NCBI GenBank assembly: GCA_032622095.1
Contig: CP136066.1
Location: 52,418,609-52,482,608, forward strand
Direction of reading: 5' to 3'
From: Siphonodentalium dalli
Lineage: Eukaryota > Mollusca > Scaphopoda > Gadilida > Siphonodentaliidae
DNA length: 64,000 nt
Shown here: positions 24,396-35,558 of the stretch, in pieces
Layout of the letters: the number at the start of each line of letters is the position of its first letter
Numbering within the stretch: position 1 is the stretch's first letter
Notes under the pieces: generated by a model
Told to the model about the DNA's origin: nothing
Databases searched by the model: none
The model's input: only the letters and a program-made list of their open reading frames with translations
Made by a program: the position numbers and the translations under genes

Positions 24396-25069
24396 TAAGG
24401 GAACTTCTCATCAATGAGTATTTAGTATAGATAGGATTATTGCACAAAGCATAACTATATAGATAAGTGCACAGAATGAGTGCGTCATACGCCAGAGCAA
24501 TTGCGATTTAGAAAACCAGATGATAATGGATATCTGCATGTGCCAACGTTTATAACGTTAATGAATACCGTGATGTTGACTCCCGAATACCTATTTGTAC
24601 ATTAAATATAAAACTTATATATGCGTTACGTCACGCGCACACACACAATCTAATTGATGTAAGTGTGTACTTATCCGTGGAAGCACATCATTAGTGTAAC
24701 AAATAGACACAGATATACGATATAGAGAACACATTACAAGCATACATTATTAGTGCATGTTTATTATATGCATACATATAGAGTAGACATGCATGCATCC
24801 TTAATTAGCTATGTTATATTTGTCATTAGCCAACTATTAGTTTAAGTTTCCAAGCATTAACTTGTGCTGAAAGTGATGGTCAATAATATAGAGCCACAGT
24901 TTAGTATATGCTCCCCTATACCCCCACATAATGCTTTAGAGGATAAGAGTGCATTGAAAGTAAATGCGAGATCAACGGTACGACATGTCACAATCTCAAT
25001 GTTTTATTGCGAAATCACCACAAGGAACACTAAACGCGATGTGAAAACACGTTGTATCGACGCTATTAT

Positions 25070-25200
25070 ACAGTTGTCGCATGCGATTGAGTGAGACACG
25101 GGGATTTGTCGCCCGCTCGAGACCTGGAATGTCACCCGAGGGCCACCAGTCCCGATGATGACATTCCAGGTCGAGAGTGGCGACAATTCCCCGTGTCTCC
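25070..25200. mobile_element. ACAGTTGTCGC fold-back element, copy A
   Basis: It starts ACAGTTGTCGC after a TTAT flank. The interior is a long imperfect palindrome: GACACGGGGATTTGTCGCC on one arm and GGCGACAATTCCCCGTGTC on the other, with TCGAGACCTGGAATGTCA facing its complement. The right terminus is missing and the element runs into a run of G at 25201. It belongs to the family with copies at 32071-32221 and 52317-52448. Confidence 0.7.
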
Positions 25201-25884
25201 AGGGGGGGGGGGGGGGTCAGGGGGGGTGGGTCATCCACTTTTTGCCACACACTAGGCCGGGGTGGGTGGGTGGTTCAGCTGCGAAAAAGTCACTTTTTTC
25301 TTGAGTGGTCGTAATTTTTTCCTCTTACAACATTTCTTCAATATAAATGCCTCAAAGTGTTCAGCATCATTGTTAAGGTGTGTATGACACTTAGGGCAGT
25401 GTTTAGGGTGGTAGTTAGTGTGAATATGGGCATGATGCTTCTCAGAAATCCAGATTACGAACCAACTCTCAGGAATTCGCCTTTTACATCCGATCACATT
25501 GCCATGTACCAATGCTACTGGTTCCAGATGAAAATGGACAGTTATGTAGCACATGAATAAACTTTAATATAAATAAAATGAAAAAAGCTATTCATTTATC
25601 TCATTAATATTTACTCATTATACCTGATCAGACCAGATGACTCAGTCAAAATTGTATCGGAACTTGGCATGGGACTGTAGACTGCAACAACGCATATCAC
25701 TGAGATAATAATCTTGAGATGGTGGGACCCAGATAAAAGATTGGGCGAGCATACATAGACCTTGAATGTGTAGATATGGAGAAGGCTGCTAAGTGGAATA
25801 AACAAAATCAGAACAGATGAGTGAAAAGAAGGGAAAGAAAATATAATATAACTTAATATAATATGCAAGTCTAAATATAATGTG

Positions 25885-26110
25885 CTGGTCATCAGCAAAA
25901 TGATCGAAGTCTGCAGAGGGCGAATTTGGCGATACTACCCGGCATAGCATCAACAAATTCAACCTCTAACGACCTCATTCTATTTTGGTCTCGACCAACC
26001 ATGGAGAACTAGCTACATATGAGGGTCACATATGGTGAATTTGGTAATGCTATAGCCCACTCTGCTGGGTAGCATCACACAACTCACCCTCCTTGGAGCT
26101 TATTATGCAG
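25885..26110. repeat. GGTGATG(T/C)TAGC fold-back family, copy 1
   Basis: GGTGAATTTGGTAATGCTATAG and GGGTAGCATCACACAACTCACCCTC, plus GGTCATCAGCAAAATGA at the left, match the fold-back at 35862-36119. It is diverged. A part-copy lies at 29590-29757. Confidence 0.5.
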
Positions 26111-26776
26111 ACTGCATATGACCGTCTTATTTTCAAGTTTCTATTTACACGCAGTACATGTCTTTGTATGAATGAATGACCTGGGTCTGGCCTTAGCACA
26201 GTACCTAGCCCAAGAACTCAGCTCATGGAAATGAAAATTAGTTTTGTGATACATAGTGGATTTCAGCTGAATACCTGTATTGTTGGAGAGTTATTTGCCA
26301 GGTGGTGTTGCCCTAATAATTTTTTCAAAAATCATAATTGACATAAATTCATGTGATACTATGGGACACATCTAAAGTTACACTTTCTGTGATGAAAAGA
26401 AGGTACACTAATGCTTTTATATTTGTTTACATGTATAATGAGCATTATGAGCTACCTTAGACAATATTTGGGGAAGAATCAATCAATAATTTACTGATCA
26501 GCACATGTATTCTGTGTGTTATTTTTGGTTTTTTTTTTAGAACCTGTTTCGTGTTTTTACAAAAGTTGGAATGACTTAGAAGAACCAGAAATGGAAATAG
26601 GGTAACTGTAATACTGACCATCAAGCTTAAAAGGTGTGATATTACAGATTTGGAGGTAAAAAGGGGGTGGGTACCCCGCATGAAATTGGAGAAAAATATT
26701 TTTTCCTTCAAATAAGGGGGTGGTGGGTACACAAGAGCCGGAAACAAGTTTTTTCAGCCTAATGTCATGTCACTTT
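26111..26776. other. Intronic stretch, no feature seen
   Basis: No gene or structured repeat recognised. Confidence 0.35.
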
Positions 26777-28137
26777 TGGGGGGGGGGGGTCGGACAAAAT
26801 TTCCAGGCACGTATGATCATTTTAATTTTTTCCGGCCACAGGGGACCCACCCACCCAATTTCTTCCGTTTCCGGCCTTTTTTCCAGGCAATTTTGGACAC
26901 CCACCCTTTTTTTCCGTTTCAGGAAGTTTTTTTCCGGTCAGATTTGGACACCCACCCCCCTTAAATTTGAGAAAAATTATCAATTGAGCTACCAAATAGC
27001 TGATTATCCTGCATTATCATAATTTATTGCGCTATATTTGAATAGAGCAATGCATAATGAGATAACTATACTATTTGAATTTATCATATAAGTGTCATTA
27101 ATCAAGAAATGTGTCAACATAATCACATTTCTAGGGATATATAGGCAGAGTGCCAAGGTTGTTATTAACATTCATTTTCATAATATATAGTCACATGATC
27201 TAGTCACATAATCACATTTGAGTATTCTACAGAACACATGGTACCGGTACAACACATTTCAGATTATTTGATATTTTGATATTTGCTATGTGATATACAG
27301 TAATGCCCTAATTAATCGACTCCATAACCACAGCAGAATAATGGGTAATTTTTATTTTAATTTCCGACTAAATCCTGAAAAATTACCCATTATTCTGCTG
27401 TGGTTATGAATTCGTTTAATTAAGGCATTACTGTATTGGTGGAATCAAATTGTTTATCAAAACATGTGGAAATACAACTGTTCATCCCAGTTCATCCCAG
27501 TTTGAAGAATAATGCTAATACCAAACATAACCATGATATACATGCGTGACTCTTCTTGGGGCTTTTTGCTCACGATATCAGTGACGATAAAATCTTCGTT
27601 ACTGTGATTAACATTACAAGCTGATCCACATTAACGTGGAAAACATTGTGAAATTGTTCAAGCTGGCCCGGCTGGCCTTCAATTTATTTGTTAAGATTTT
27701 GTTTTACGTTGTCAAAAGTCTATTTTATTCCATTATTTATTATATTTTTATTTCCAAGTCACATATGGTCAAGTGTGCTTTCATTTTATTGCTTATTTTC
27801 AGCTGAGTTCTGCATAGTTATTCTTATTTTGTTGTATCAGTAGATGGAATCCTGATTAAATTTTATTTTTCCAATAGCGCAGTGTCTAGTTCTATCAAGT
27901 TGAATTTGGGTTATTGTTGGCCATTGTGCAACTGATCCAACTTCTGATAACCTCTATATGTAGTATAGCATTAGTATTAACTATATATGACCTGTTTCTG
28001 TTCAAAACACATCGAAATAAGACTCAATAGCAGGAATGGAAAAAGAATTTGGCATATGGAAAAAACAGTTTTTTGGACCCAAGAGACACCCACCCACCCC
28101 ATCATACGTGCCTGGAATTTTTTTTCGACCCCCCCCC
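26777..28137. mobile_element. TIR element with G-run ends (putative)
   Basis: The left end is a run of G, then TCGGACAAAATTTCCAGGC and ACGTATGAT (26777-26818). The right end is ATCATACGTGCCTGGAATTT then TTTTTCGA and a run of C (28100-28137), an imperfect inverted repeat of about 35 bases. The 1.36-kb interior has no recognisable transposase and contains a mariner-type MITE. No clear target duplication. Class unknown. Confidence 0.5.
27298..27433. mobile_element. Mariner-type MITE, TA target site
   Basis: A 136-base near-perfect palindrome with ends CAGTAATGCCCTAATTAA and TTAATTAAGGCATTACTG, flanked by TA on both sides (27296-27297, 27434-27435). The inner arms also match over CATAACCACAGCAGAATAAT. 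TA duplication with CAGT ends fits Tc1/mariner-mobilised MITEs. It is nested in the G-run TIR element. Confidence 0.8.
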
Positions 28138-28174
28138 TGGTGTCTCACGAAAACAAGGGTGACAACTGTTTTGT
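28138..28174. mobile_element. ACAGTTGTC fold-back element, terminal remnant
   Basis: GTCTCACGAAAACAAGGGTG followed by ACAACTGTTTTGTTAT matches the right terminus of the 32071-32221 element and the reverse complement of the left terminus at 52317. Only about 35 bases remain, abutting the run of C at the end of the G-run TIR element. Confidence 0.6.
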
Positions 28175-28680
28175 TATCTGACAAAGGAGTACACACGAAC
28201 CTTCTTAATGGCATGCCTAAATACGCGCGTATATTCATTAATCCAGCTCGAAGAGTTAATTTTATGTTGGAATCCTCGCTTTTTGGAAAATAAAACGTTC
28301 ACATTTTGGATCAATTGATATACTCATCATTTGCGGAGCTATTGTCCGGTTAGTTTGCTGGTCGCATGGTGAGAATCGGTTCACGGAAGGATGAGTAAAG
28401 CAATTTCGAAGTAGAGTAGCCATGCGGCGAAATGTTCGATTTCGTTTCAAATGAACGTAAATACGCAGGTAGACGTGTTAATTTCGAGAACGCTAAAATG
28501 TGAAACTAACACGTTGTAGTGGTGCCAAAAGAAATTAACAACTGTTACAGACTGTTACGCAACATAAGGGTATTCCTGTGAAGTCGGAGGAATGTATAAC
28601 CGAAGAAAATTGTCGATTGATAAATAGTAAAGAGTGGCTATTTGATATTTAGAGCTTAGTACAGAAACGTATTTGTGACG
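28175..28680. other. Intronic stretch, no feature seen
   Basis: No gene or repeat recognised. Confidence 0.35.
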
Positions 28681-29335
28681 TACACTCTAAGAACAGTCAA
28701 GACCCATACGGTTCTTCACGCCTTCAAGAACCGATATTATGGGGATTTGGTTCTTCGCGCTCTCTAGAACCGAACATTGACTCACGCGTTTTGAAGAACC
28801 AAATGAAGAACCAATTATGTATAACATGAGTTGCGGTTCGTAATAAATGCGTGTCGCCCAAATGGAACAGAACTACGACCTCGTTTTGAGTTTTCAGAAC
28901 CGCCATTTTCGATCGCTGATTTTTGTGAGAGGCGATGGAACAAAATCCGACAGAATCGACAAATGAACCGGCCATGTGGAGTGCTGGCGATGTGGATCTA
29001 TGGTTGATAGAGTGCCAGACTGCCAGTTGACAGCACGTGTTGCTACGTTTGAATGTGATTATATTAGTTATCTTAATTTATATTTAGGATGTCGGATGTT
29101 TTGTAAAATAATCTCAGTTGAATTTCAATAGGACCTAATTAAAGTAAACTTGAAAGCTTCAGATTGTAGATCTATGTCACTTAATTTACGGTATTGACTA
29201 TTATTACCACTGTAGAGGGCGTTCTCTACAGTTCTTCACGTCGCCAAGAACCGATATTATGGGGATTTGGTTCTTCGAGCTCTCTAGAACACAGACTCAC
29301 GCGTTTTGAAAAACCAAATGAAGAACCAAATTTCT
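28681..29335. repeat. Direct repeat rich in GGTTCTT/AAGAACC
   Basis: About 28710-28830 and 29227-29330 share AAGAACCGATATTATGGGGA, TTTGGTTCTTCG, GCTCTCTAGAAC, GACTCACGCGTTTTGAA and CCAAATGAAGAACCAA. A third, looser cluster lies at 37140-37235. The motif recurs on both strands and forms small hairpins. No coding potential. Confidence 0.65.
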
Positions 29336-29589
29336 ATGCTAAACTGAACTTAAGTGAAACCAAAAATCACGGCATAAACGTATCACCAAGCACTCTGACT
29401 GGCCTCAGAGCAGTAATTCATCGACATATCAGCAACGATAGTATTATCATTCTGCTTAGGCCTCATCTGGGAAATATCTGTAGTCTCAAATTAACATTGA
29501 TTTTAGTTACTTTTTTGCTTCTTAGAAATTTCTATATCCCCTAATTTGCAGAAGATAAAATGCATAATCAAAGTAACTAATGGGTGAAC

Positions 29590-29757
29590 ATCACCAACTT
29601 CAACTGGGGAACGTCAATGGGATCCCATGTCTCCCATATCAGTTGAGGCTTAAGCTGAATGAAGTTCTCAGAGTGTAAATTTGGTGATGCTAGCCTGCTG
29701 GACAGGATAGTGTCACTAAATTCATGATCTGGGGACCTCATTCTGCAAATGACATAC
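29590..29757. repeat. GGTGATG(T/C)TAGC fold-back family, partial copy
   Basis: AATTTGGTGATGCTAGCCTGCTGG, GTGTCACTAAATTCA and GGACCTCATTCTGCAAATGA match one arm of 35862-36119. Confidence 0.5.
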
Positions 29758-30363
29758 ACAATATTGCGAGTTTGCTCGCCAGCGAATATAAAGTAATTAA
29801 CCCTTTCTGTACTAAATGATCATTGACGAGTACATGTAGTTCTCTCAGGAAATATTAAGATAATAAGTTCAACTGGAGAGGTATTTTATTAGACTGATAG
29901 GAATGTTATCAGTAATCTAGATGTAGCATATAGCAATAGTTTTTATATGCAAAATCTGATTATTGGAGAATTATTGATAATAACAACTAAGTTTTACACG
30001 TAGGCCCTAATTGCTGATTGACATAGAATAATAATTATATAATATAGAAATGAGCGGTGCCCGTGTGTCTGCGTGGTATGCATCCATGTCTTGCCATCAT
30101 CTGTTGTCCGCATGATAACTTTAACAGTAGTCAGTAAAACAATTTGATGAAACTTAACACATGGAAGATTTGGATCTATCCAACCATTTCTGGTGGAGTT
30201 ATGTCCCTTTTAGAATTAGAATTTGATGATTATTTTGTTGTCTGGATGTTAACTCAAATTATGATTATCCGATACCTTTCAAATTTACTATGTGGATTAA
30301 TCACACGAAAATACATTGTCCAAACAAAGCCACCTTATTTGGGAACGTGTGGCCTTTTATTAA

Positions 30364-30617
30364 CCCTTCCTTGACTGGAGCTTCCCAAAATTTTGCGAAA
30401 ACAATGTGTGCCAATGCATTCTGTTATATATGTGAGTCTCTCATATGAGATGCATATTAAGAGAATGCATGATCCTAACAATATTTACCATGACTATAAG
30501 CCAGTGCATTCTCTGGTATATGCGAGGCTGCCTATGGGAGACTCGCATACTATAAGATAATTCCTGTCACATGATCTTTAATTCTGCATCTGTTGTGCCT
30601 ATCCCATCATGGAAGGG
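30364..30617. mobile_element. Decayed relative of the piggyBac-like MITE
   Basis: It begins after TTAA (30360-30363) with CCCTTCC and contains CCAATGCATTCTGTTATATAT, AGAGAATGCAT, GCATTCTCTGGTATATGCGAG and GAGACTCGCATA, the same double-hairpin design as 5637-6015. The right end is uncertain; GGAAGGG at 30611-30617 is a candidate but TTAA does not follow it. Confidence 0.55.
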
Positions 30618-31077
30618 ATATAGAAGCCACAGCGCGGTTTGTGCTCCATGATAGAAATAATATTATTAGCTTCAGATTTTTTCCAAGTATCGAAATAGTT
30701 CGATAAATATCTTAACTACCTTTCTACGAACATTTTGTAACCCAAAACACGCATTGAAGTAATGAAAACTACAACCGTGAGTCTGTGAATACCGTGTTAG
30801 GGTCCCAAACACAAAACAGCCATTTACAAGAAATTGAACAACATGGTACTCTACTACTTATATGGTAGCAATAAAGAGCGTTTATCTTACTTCTGGCGAA
30901 AGTTGAAAATGGCGGAGAAATGGCTGTGACTTTGGCAACGTGTTTTTCAGAGCAAATGAAGCCGGTGAATCAATAGTTTGTTTACTTTCGACCTATCGTA
31001 GGAACAAATTTGGCAGTTCGAATGAGCCATTTACGTTTAAGGCCCTGAGTCATTTAATGATATATTATTTTTTATTT

Positions 31078-31349
31078 GTAGATGTCCAACGTGTCGGGTC
31101 AGTTTCAAATACCGGTTTTTCCCTGAAACGTCATCAGTTGCTGCATATAGACAAGAACCGTGTCAAATTACGTAACTTTTGTGACTATGTGTGCCGGCGA
31201 CCTGTTTCATTGAGATGTCATTTTGGAAAGATATCGCCCATCTAGCGGAGCTGTCTTCAAATGTGATGTGTGTCCATTCGAGATGATTGACGAAAATTTA
31301 TTTAGTAGACAATTTCATTCTGAAGATTCACATAGGAATGTAGTTGGAA
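31078..31349 (+). pseudogene. Degenerate C2H2 zinc-finger exon
   Basis: After an acceptor-like TTTTTTATTTGTAG at about 31081, three zinc-finger pieces follow in different frames. First is CPTCRVSFKYR, then, shifted, FSLKRHQLLH: together Cys-x2-Cys, Phe, Leu, His-x4-His of a classical C2H2 finger. Next is FCDYVCRRPVSLRCH, a second finger body. Then, in a third frame after a stop at about 31243, KCDVCPFEMIDENLFSRQFH and a His five residues on. Such proteins bind nucleic acid in the nucleus. The frame breaks make this a relic of a C2H2 gene or transposon-borne finger. It lies inside a large intron of the EGF/TSP1 gene on the same strand. Confidence 0.5.
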
Positions 31350-32070
31350 TCTAAACGCAGAGAGGTCAGATGAAACCATGTTAACAGAGGACTCTGATAT
31401 TCAAAATAAGGATGAGAAACATTTATACATTCCCTGCTCCAAGCATGTCAGCTATGAAACTGTGTATCAGCATTGTTACCAGAATAGTCAGATAAAGTCC
31501 CATTCTTTCTACTAAAACGTCAAGGAATGTGGATGCCGAGGGCGTCGGATGGGAGCGACTTCAGAATATCTTACCAGTTGTCATACAAATACAAAAGTTT
31601 TAAGTTTTCTCAAATCTCACTATTTGGTGCAACTGTGTGGCTCAATAAGCTAATTCGCACTATTGGCATATTCGTGATTTGTATATAATATATATGGTCT
31701 GTTGTGATATATGACACGACTACTATGTTGCAAAGTGAAAAATCAAGATTCAATTGAGCTATTGATATATTCCACCTAATTTTTTTTTCTGGGACTAGTC
31801 AGAACTAGCTATGTATATGTTCTGGTTTTCGCGCACATGAGGCATGCGTTTGTTTATAAGTCTCTTGCGAGAAGTCTGAACTATCGAGGAAAACAACAAA
31901 TGGATTCATTTCGAGTGGCATCTTCCGGAACCATATACACTCAAATTTGTGTACACGAATGTCAAGTTCCCAAATAATTAGATCTGGTTTAATTTGTGCA
32001 TATCATTTGTTGGCTTTCTGAATGGACATTTTGCATCAGTAGTTGCACTTCTATTGTGGTTTGACATTAT
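31350..32070. other. Non-coding stretch, no feature seen
   Basis: No gene or repeat recognised between the zinc-finger relic and the fold-back element. Confidence 0.35.
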
Positions 32071-32221
32071 ACAGTTGTCGCCCGCTGTTGAGGGAGACAT
32101 TGCGATTTGTCACCCGCTCGAGAACGGAATGTCTCCCAAGGAGCGAAGCTCCGAGGGAGACATTCCGTTCTCGAGCGGGTGACAAATCGCAATGTCTCCC
32201 GAGAAGAAGGGCGACAACTGT
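32071..32221. mobile_element. ACAGTTGTCGCCC fold-back element, copy B (complete)
   Basis: A complete 151-base palindromic element. Ends are ACAGTTGTCGCCC and GGGCGACAACTGT. Inner arms of about 48 bases (GGGAGACATTGCGATTTGTC and on through CTCGAGAACGGAATGTCTCC) pair across a short loop. TTAT precedes the left end, and TTTTG then TTAC follows the right, a layout shared with other copies. No coding capacity. An overlapping 63-codon frame is not a gene. Confidence 0.8.
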
Positions 32222-32499
32222 TTTGTTACCCATATCATTCACTCACCGATACACCCCTGGATAGTTGAACTTACTTTACAAATGCTTTACAGAGCATATA
32301 TTTTGCAGTGTGCACTTTCCTTTCTGCATAGACGAGCCAGTCGTATTCATAATTTATTGAACAAGATAAATTCAACAGAAACAACTAGAAGAACATATGA
32401 CCATAGAAACATAATTGTAATACGACCCTGCCTAACTATGCTTAAAAGCCATGTCCTGATTGGCCAGTGGCCCGAGTTACCATGGCTATCTCGTTCCAG

Positions 32500-32545
32500 T
32501 TTTGTGGTACAATTCTACTTTTTCCAATTGTACCACCAAAAAAAT
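32500..32545. repeat. GTGGTACAA hairpin, small copy
   Basis: TTTGTGGTACAATT and CCAATTGTACCACCAAA form a hairpin around a short loop. It shares GTTGTACCACAAAAAA-type sequence with the long palindrome at 33300-33446. Confidence 0.55.
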
Positions 32546-33299
32546 CGGTTTATTCAGATCGCCGCACGCGACTTTTCCCGTCTTTTCTAACTCCGCGCAA
32601 ACGGGGCATCAATGGAGTACACCCGCACCCGCAACCCTTTGATTGAATTTTGCTACATCTTGACAATCTTGCGAATTTTCTAGCGATTTGTCGCTTGAAA
32701 CCAGTTTGATTGCCAATGAATATGGTCCAAATGATGTTATGGTATATTGATATATGTTACGACCAAAGAAAGTTACTTAATAAGTATATTAAATGACAAA
32801 ATAAATCCATGGGGCCGGGCTGTACATTCGTCGATTCGAATCTCGATCATATTCGATATTTCGGAATCAAGTTGAAAATGAAAGCGTTTGTTCACCAGTA
32901 CAGAAGGGGAATAAGATTAGTTTAGTAAACTAGATCATTTAGATCGTTTTGTGTAAGGAAAATGGTCCATAGTCGATGATCATATTCATGTTGTCCGTTC
33001 AAAACAGAAATGACCGCATCGTATTTCCTGTACAATTTAAATGAAACGCACGGGCGCCGCTGAAAACACATCGTTTTTTAGCCAATCACAACGATTATTT
33101 CTAGAAGAGGTGCCTCGAAAAGTCAACGGGGGAATTTCATAACAAGACAAGACACTACCAGAGTACTCCATGCAAAGTAATCGAGTACGCCCAATACGAA
33201 TTACACCACGAAATGTTTTCTCACCTGAGACCGAAAAAGCGCAGTATTTCGTTGACTATTCAGTAGAATTGTGACCATAAACTTTCAGTCGTATTACAA

Positions 33300-33446
33300 A
33301 AGAAATAAATACACGGTGTATCGGTGTGTATGGTCAAGTTGTACCACAAAAAACTGATTGTAGGACTCCGCTACGCGTCGCCCTACAATCAGTTTTTTGT
33401 GGTACAACTTGACCATACACACCTCTACACCGTGTATTTATTTCTT
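33300..33446. repeat. Long palindrome next to recombinase gene
   Basis: Two arms of about 65 bases, nearly identical, run from AAGAAATAAATACACGGTGT through GGTCAAGTTGTACCACAAAA to CTGATTGTAGG and back, around a GC-rich loop (ACTCCGCTACGCGTCGC). It ends 84 bases from the 3' end of the recombinase reading frame. It could be a terminal structure of that element or an independent fold-back MITE. Confidence 0.75.
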
Positions 33447-33529
33447 AATTATTCTATTAAAGTCCCTATTCCAACAGCATTGAAAAACACAAGTTTGCTT
33501 CAGCCAACGATACTGCATGTATGTGAATT

Positions 33530-34134
33530 TTAGTTATCCTTATTTTGATTGTTATTAATGTTAGTTGTGACACTGCAGTTACTTGAGAACACAGGTGTGA
33601 AATTGAAGCTTCCCTCTGGTTTCACACATAGAGCTTTAGATACAGGTTCAGTATCAACATTTTCTTCCGAGAAATCATTTATCAGTTCAGATATTGGGAC
33701 ATTGTCAATGTAACCCAACGAAGATACTGAAGCCGATTGAGTTGTGTTCTTCTTCGTCATCAGCGCATTGTTCAGTGTTCCAGATATCTTTCGTTTCTGT
33801 CTGTCAGTAACATGCTGTGAATAGTGTTTGAGAATGGCTTCACTTCGATGTCCTGATATGCGCATAATATGGCGATCACTTATTCCAGCGCGATCCATAA
33901 TAGTGATGCTTGTTGCTCGAATAGAGTGGTTGGTGTATTCCCGGGATAACTTCCCTGCTTTGGAAATAGTGCACATGAGAACTCCAAGGGGATTTTTCCC
34001 GACAGGTGCAGCACAGTACCACTCAGCATCGTCGTCTATGAATGAATCACGTGGTCGCTGCCACAAACAATCAATGTCACCATTTAGCTTTGATATGTAT
34101 TTCCTGAACGAGGCCACAGGACATTGTGCTTCTC
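33530..34134 (-). CDS. Tyrosine recombinase exon 2 (catalytic)
   Basis: This exon encodes most of the catalytic domain of a eukaryotic tyrosine recombinase of the DUF3504/Crypton type, which cuts and rejoins DNA through a covalent tyrosine link. The acceptor on the minus strand is TATTTTCAG before 34134. The reading starts GEAQCPVASFRKYISKLN (first residue split with exon 1) and passes DSFIDDDAEWYCAAPVGKNP. It then shows the catalytic His-x2-Arg in NHSIRATS, the second His in RISGHRSE, and the nucleophile Tyr in ILKHYSQHV. After the tyrosine comes a low-complexity tail of about 90 residues rich in Ser, Thr and Asn, ending at TAA/stop near 33530. The long palindrome at 33300-33446 lies just downstream. 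Confidence 0.75.
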
Positions 34135-34575
34135 CTGAAAATAGAGTCGAATAAGGCTATTAGAGTCCAATCTAGCAATGCAAAGATGTATATTCGGTAA
34201 AAGAAAATAAAACAATTTAGGAATTGACCTACAAGAGCTGCCTTCGCCTTGTGGATATTTTTGAGCACGTCGATGTTAATTTCCGAATGTAAATGTCGAT
34301 TTCCAGGGCAGTGGGGCACAGGCATGTCGATTTCACAAACGCAGGTGCATCTTATGTGACGTCATATTTGGGATACTGGCATTGCTGTCGAAGAATTAGC
34401 CGTGTGAATAAACTTGTGTGTACAGTTGTACAGGCATATGCATTTATAGATTCACGGTGATATCGACTGTCATTTGAGAAAACCATTCATCACGCCCACA
34501 CTGTATATACATTTAGACATAACTATATATTGTACCATTGGGAAAGATTTGTTGATAATATGAAAAGACACATAC

Positions 34576-35265
34576 CTTTCAATTCGTATATCCTGCCTAC
34601 CTTGGTAAATCATTCGAGCAACTTTCCCCACGGTGATTTTTATCAAGCTCATCCTTATGCTGGTAAACATATTCCAACCCGCCGTCATCTCTGGCTATTC
34701 TGAATGTATCTCTGGACATTTCTCTGAGATTTTCTCTTCCCCTCCGACACAAGTACAACATCAGTTCGAACCATACCTTTCTTTGAAGTCCAACTGGAGT
34801 GTTGATGTCGAATACATGTGTTTGTCCGCTGTACAATTTTTTCAGATCTCCTTCGGAAATCGGCGGATGGTGATCGACACTTCCAAGGCCCTTTTTCTTC
34901 AGATCAGTCACCACTGCACGGAATACGGAATTGCTGGAAGCAAATGAACTATCCGTAACGATATCAATGTCCCGTTGGTCCTTAAGAAAACGCTTAAGTC
35001 CATATCTAATGGAAACGATAGCAGATTTCTTGAACATTTCTCCATCACCCCGCTTGGCACCTGCGTAGAACTCCCTGAGAAACACGTCAAGTTCCTTCAT
35101 CTCAAAGTTCTCAAAAGTAGGATCCCTGCCAGTTTCGAGAAGATACTGTCTAAAACATTTCACGACACCTGTGGTCACCCTCTTGGTATTTAGGGCATCC
35201 TTTGTGTCCAACAACCCCTTTATATATTCCTCGGAAGGTTTCGTGAATCGAGCCATGATGATCAC
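34576..35265 (-). CDS. Tyrosine recombinase exon 1, frameshift near 3' end
   Basis: From the ATG at 35265 (a second, MARFTKPSEE, is three codons on) this reads an N-terminal core-binding region and the start of the catalytic domain. The first catalytic arginine lies in LMLYLCRRGRENLREM, followed by YVYQHKDELDKNHR. The family continues with a segment like VGRIYELKGEAQCPV; here VGRIYELK is present just before the donor (AAAG then GTATGT) but in another frame, so a net shift of +1 (or -2) lies between about 34640 and 34600. The original frame ends at 34597. With exon 2 (intron 34135-34575) the R-HxxR-H-Y set is complete. It may be a recent pseudogene or carry a sequence error. It is on the opposite strand to the surrounding EGF/TSP1 gene, in an intron. 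Confidence 0.7.
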
Positions 35266-35488
35266 TCGTCTGCTCTGAACAGACCGCGGGAAAACAATAT
35301 TGCGAAATAGTTGCTACGGGAGGTAACTCTAACTCATATATTTGTATTAATAGTAAACGGACACATCGGGGTTGGTTTCTCTGAAAGCGTTGGGGTTATA
35401 AGCACAACCAAAAATGTGTTTATTGAGAACTCGGCAACGATGGTTGATGGGACCCACGTCGATAGAAGTATTGCTACATACAACACAC

Positions 35489-35558
35489 CGGGCGACAGTG
35501 TATTTGTCGCCCGCTCAACCGGGCGACAGCGTGATTTGTCGCCCGCCATGTGACCTGG
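35489..35558. repeat. GCGACA repeat remnant upstream of recombinase
   Basis: CCGGGCGACAGTGTATTTG then TCGCCCGCTCAACCGGGCGACAGCGTGATTTGTCGCCCGCC contains two small inverted pairs of GGGCGACA and TGTCGCCC. It resembles the ends and inner arm of the ACAGTTGTCGCCC elements, including GATTTGTCGCCCGC. It lies about 225 bases upstream of the recombinase ATG. Confidence 0.6.

Noticed and set aside
32192-32590. 132-codon + strand frame
   Set aside because: It starts inside the fold-back element and shows no recognisable domain or splice support.
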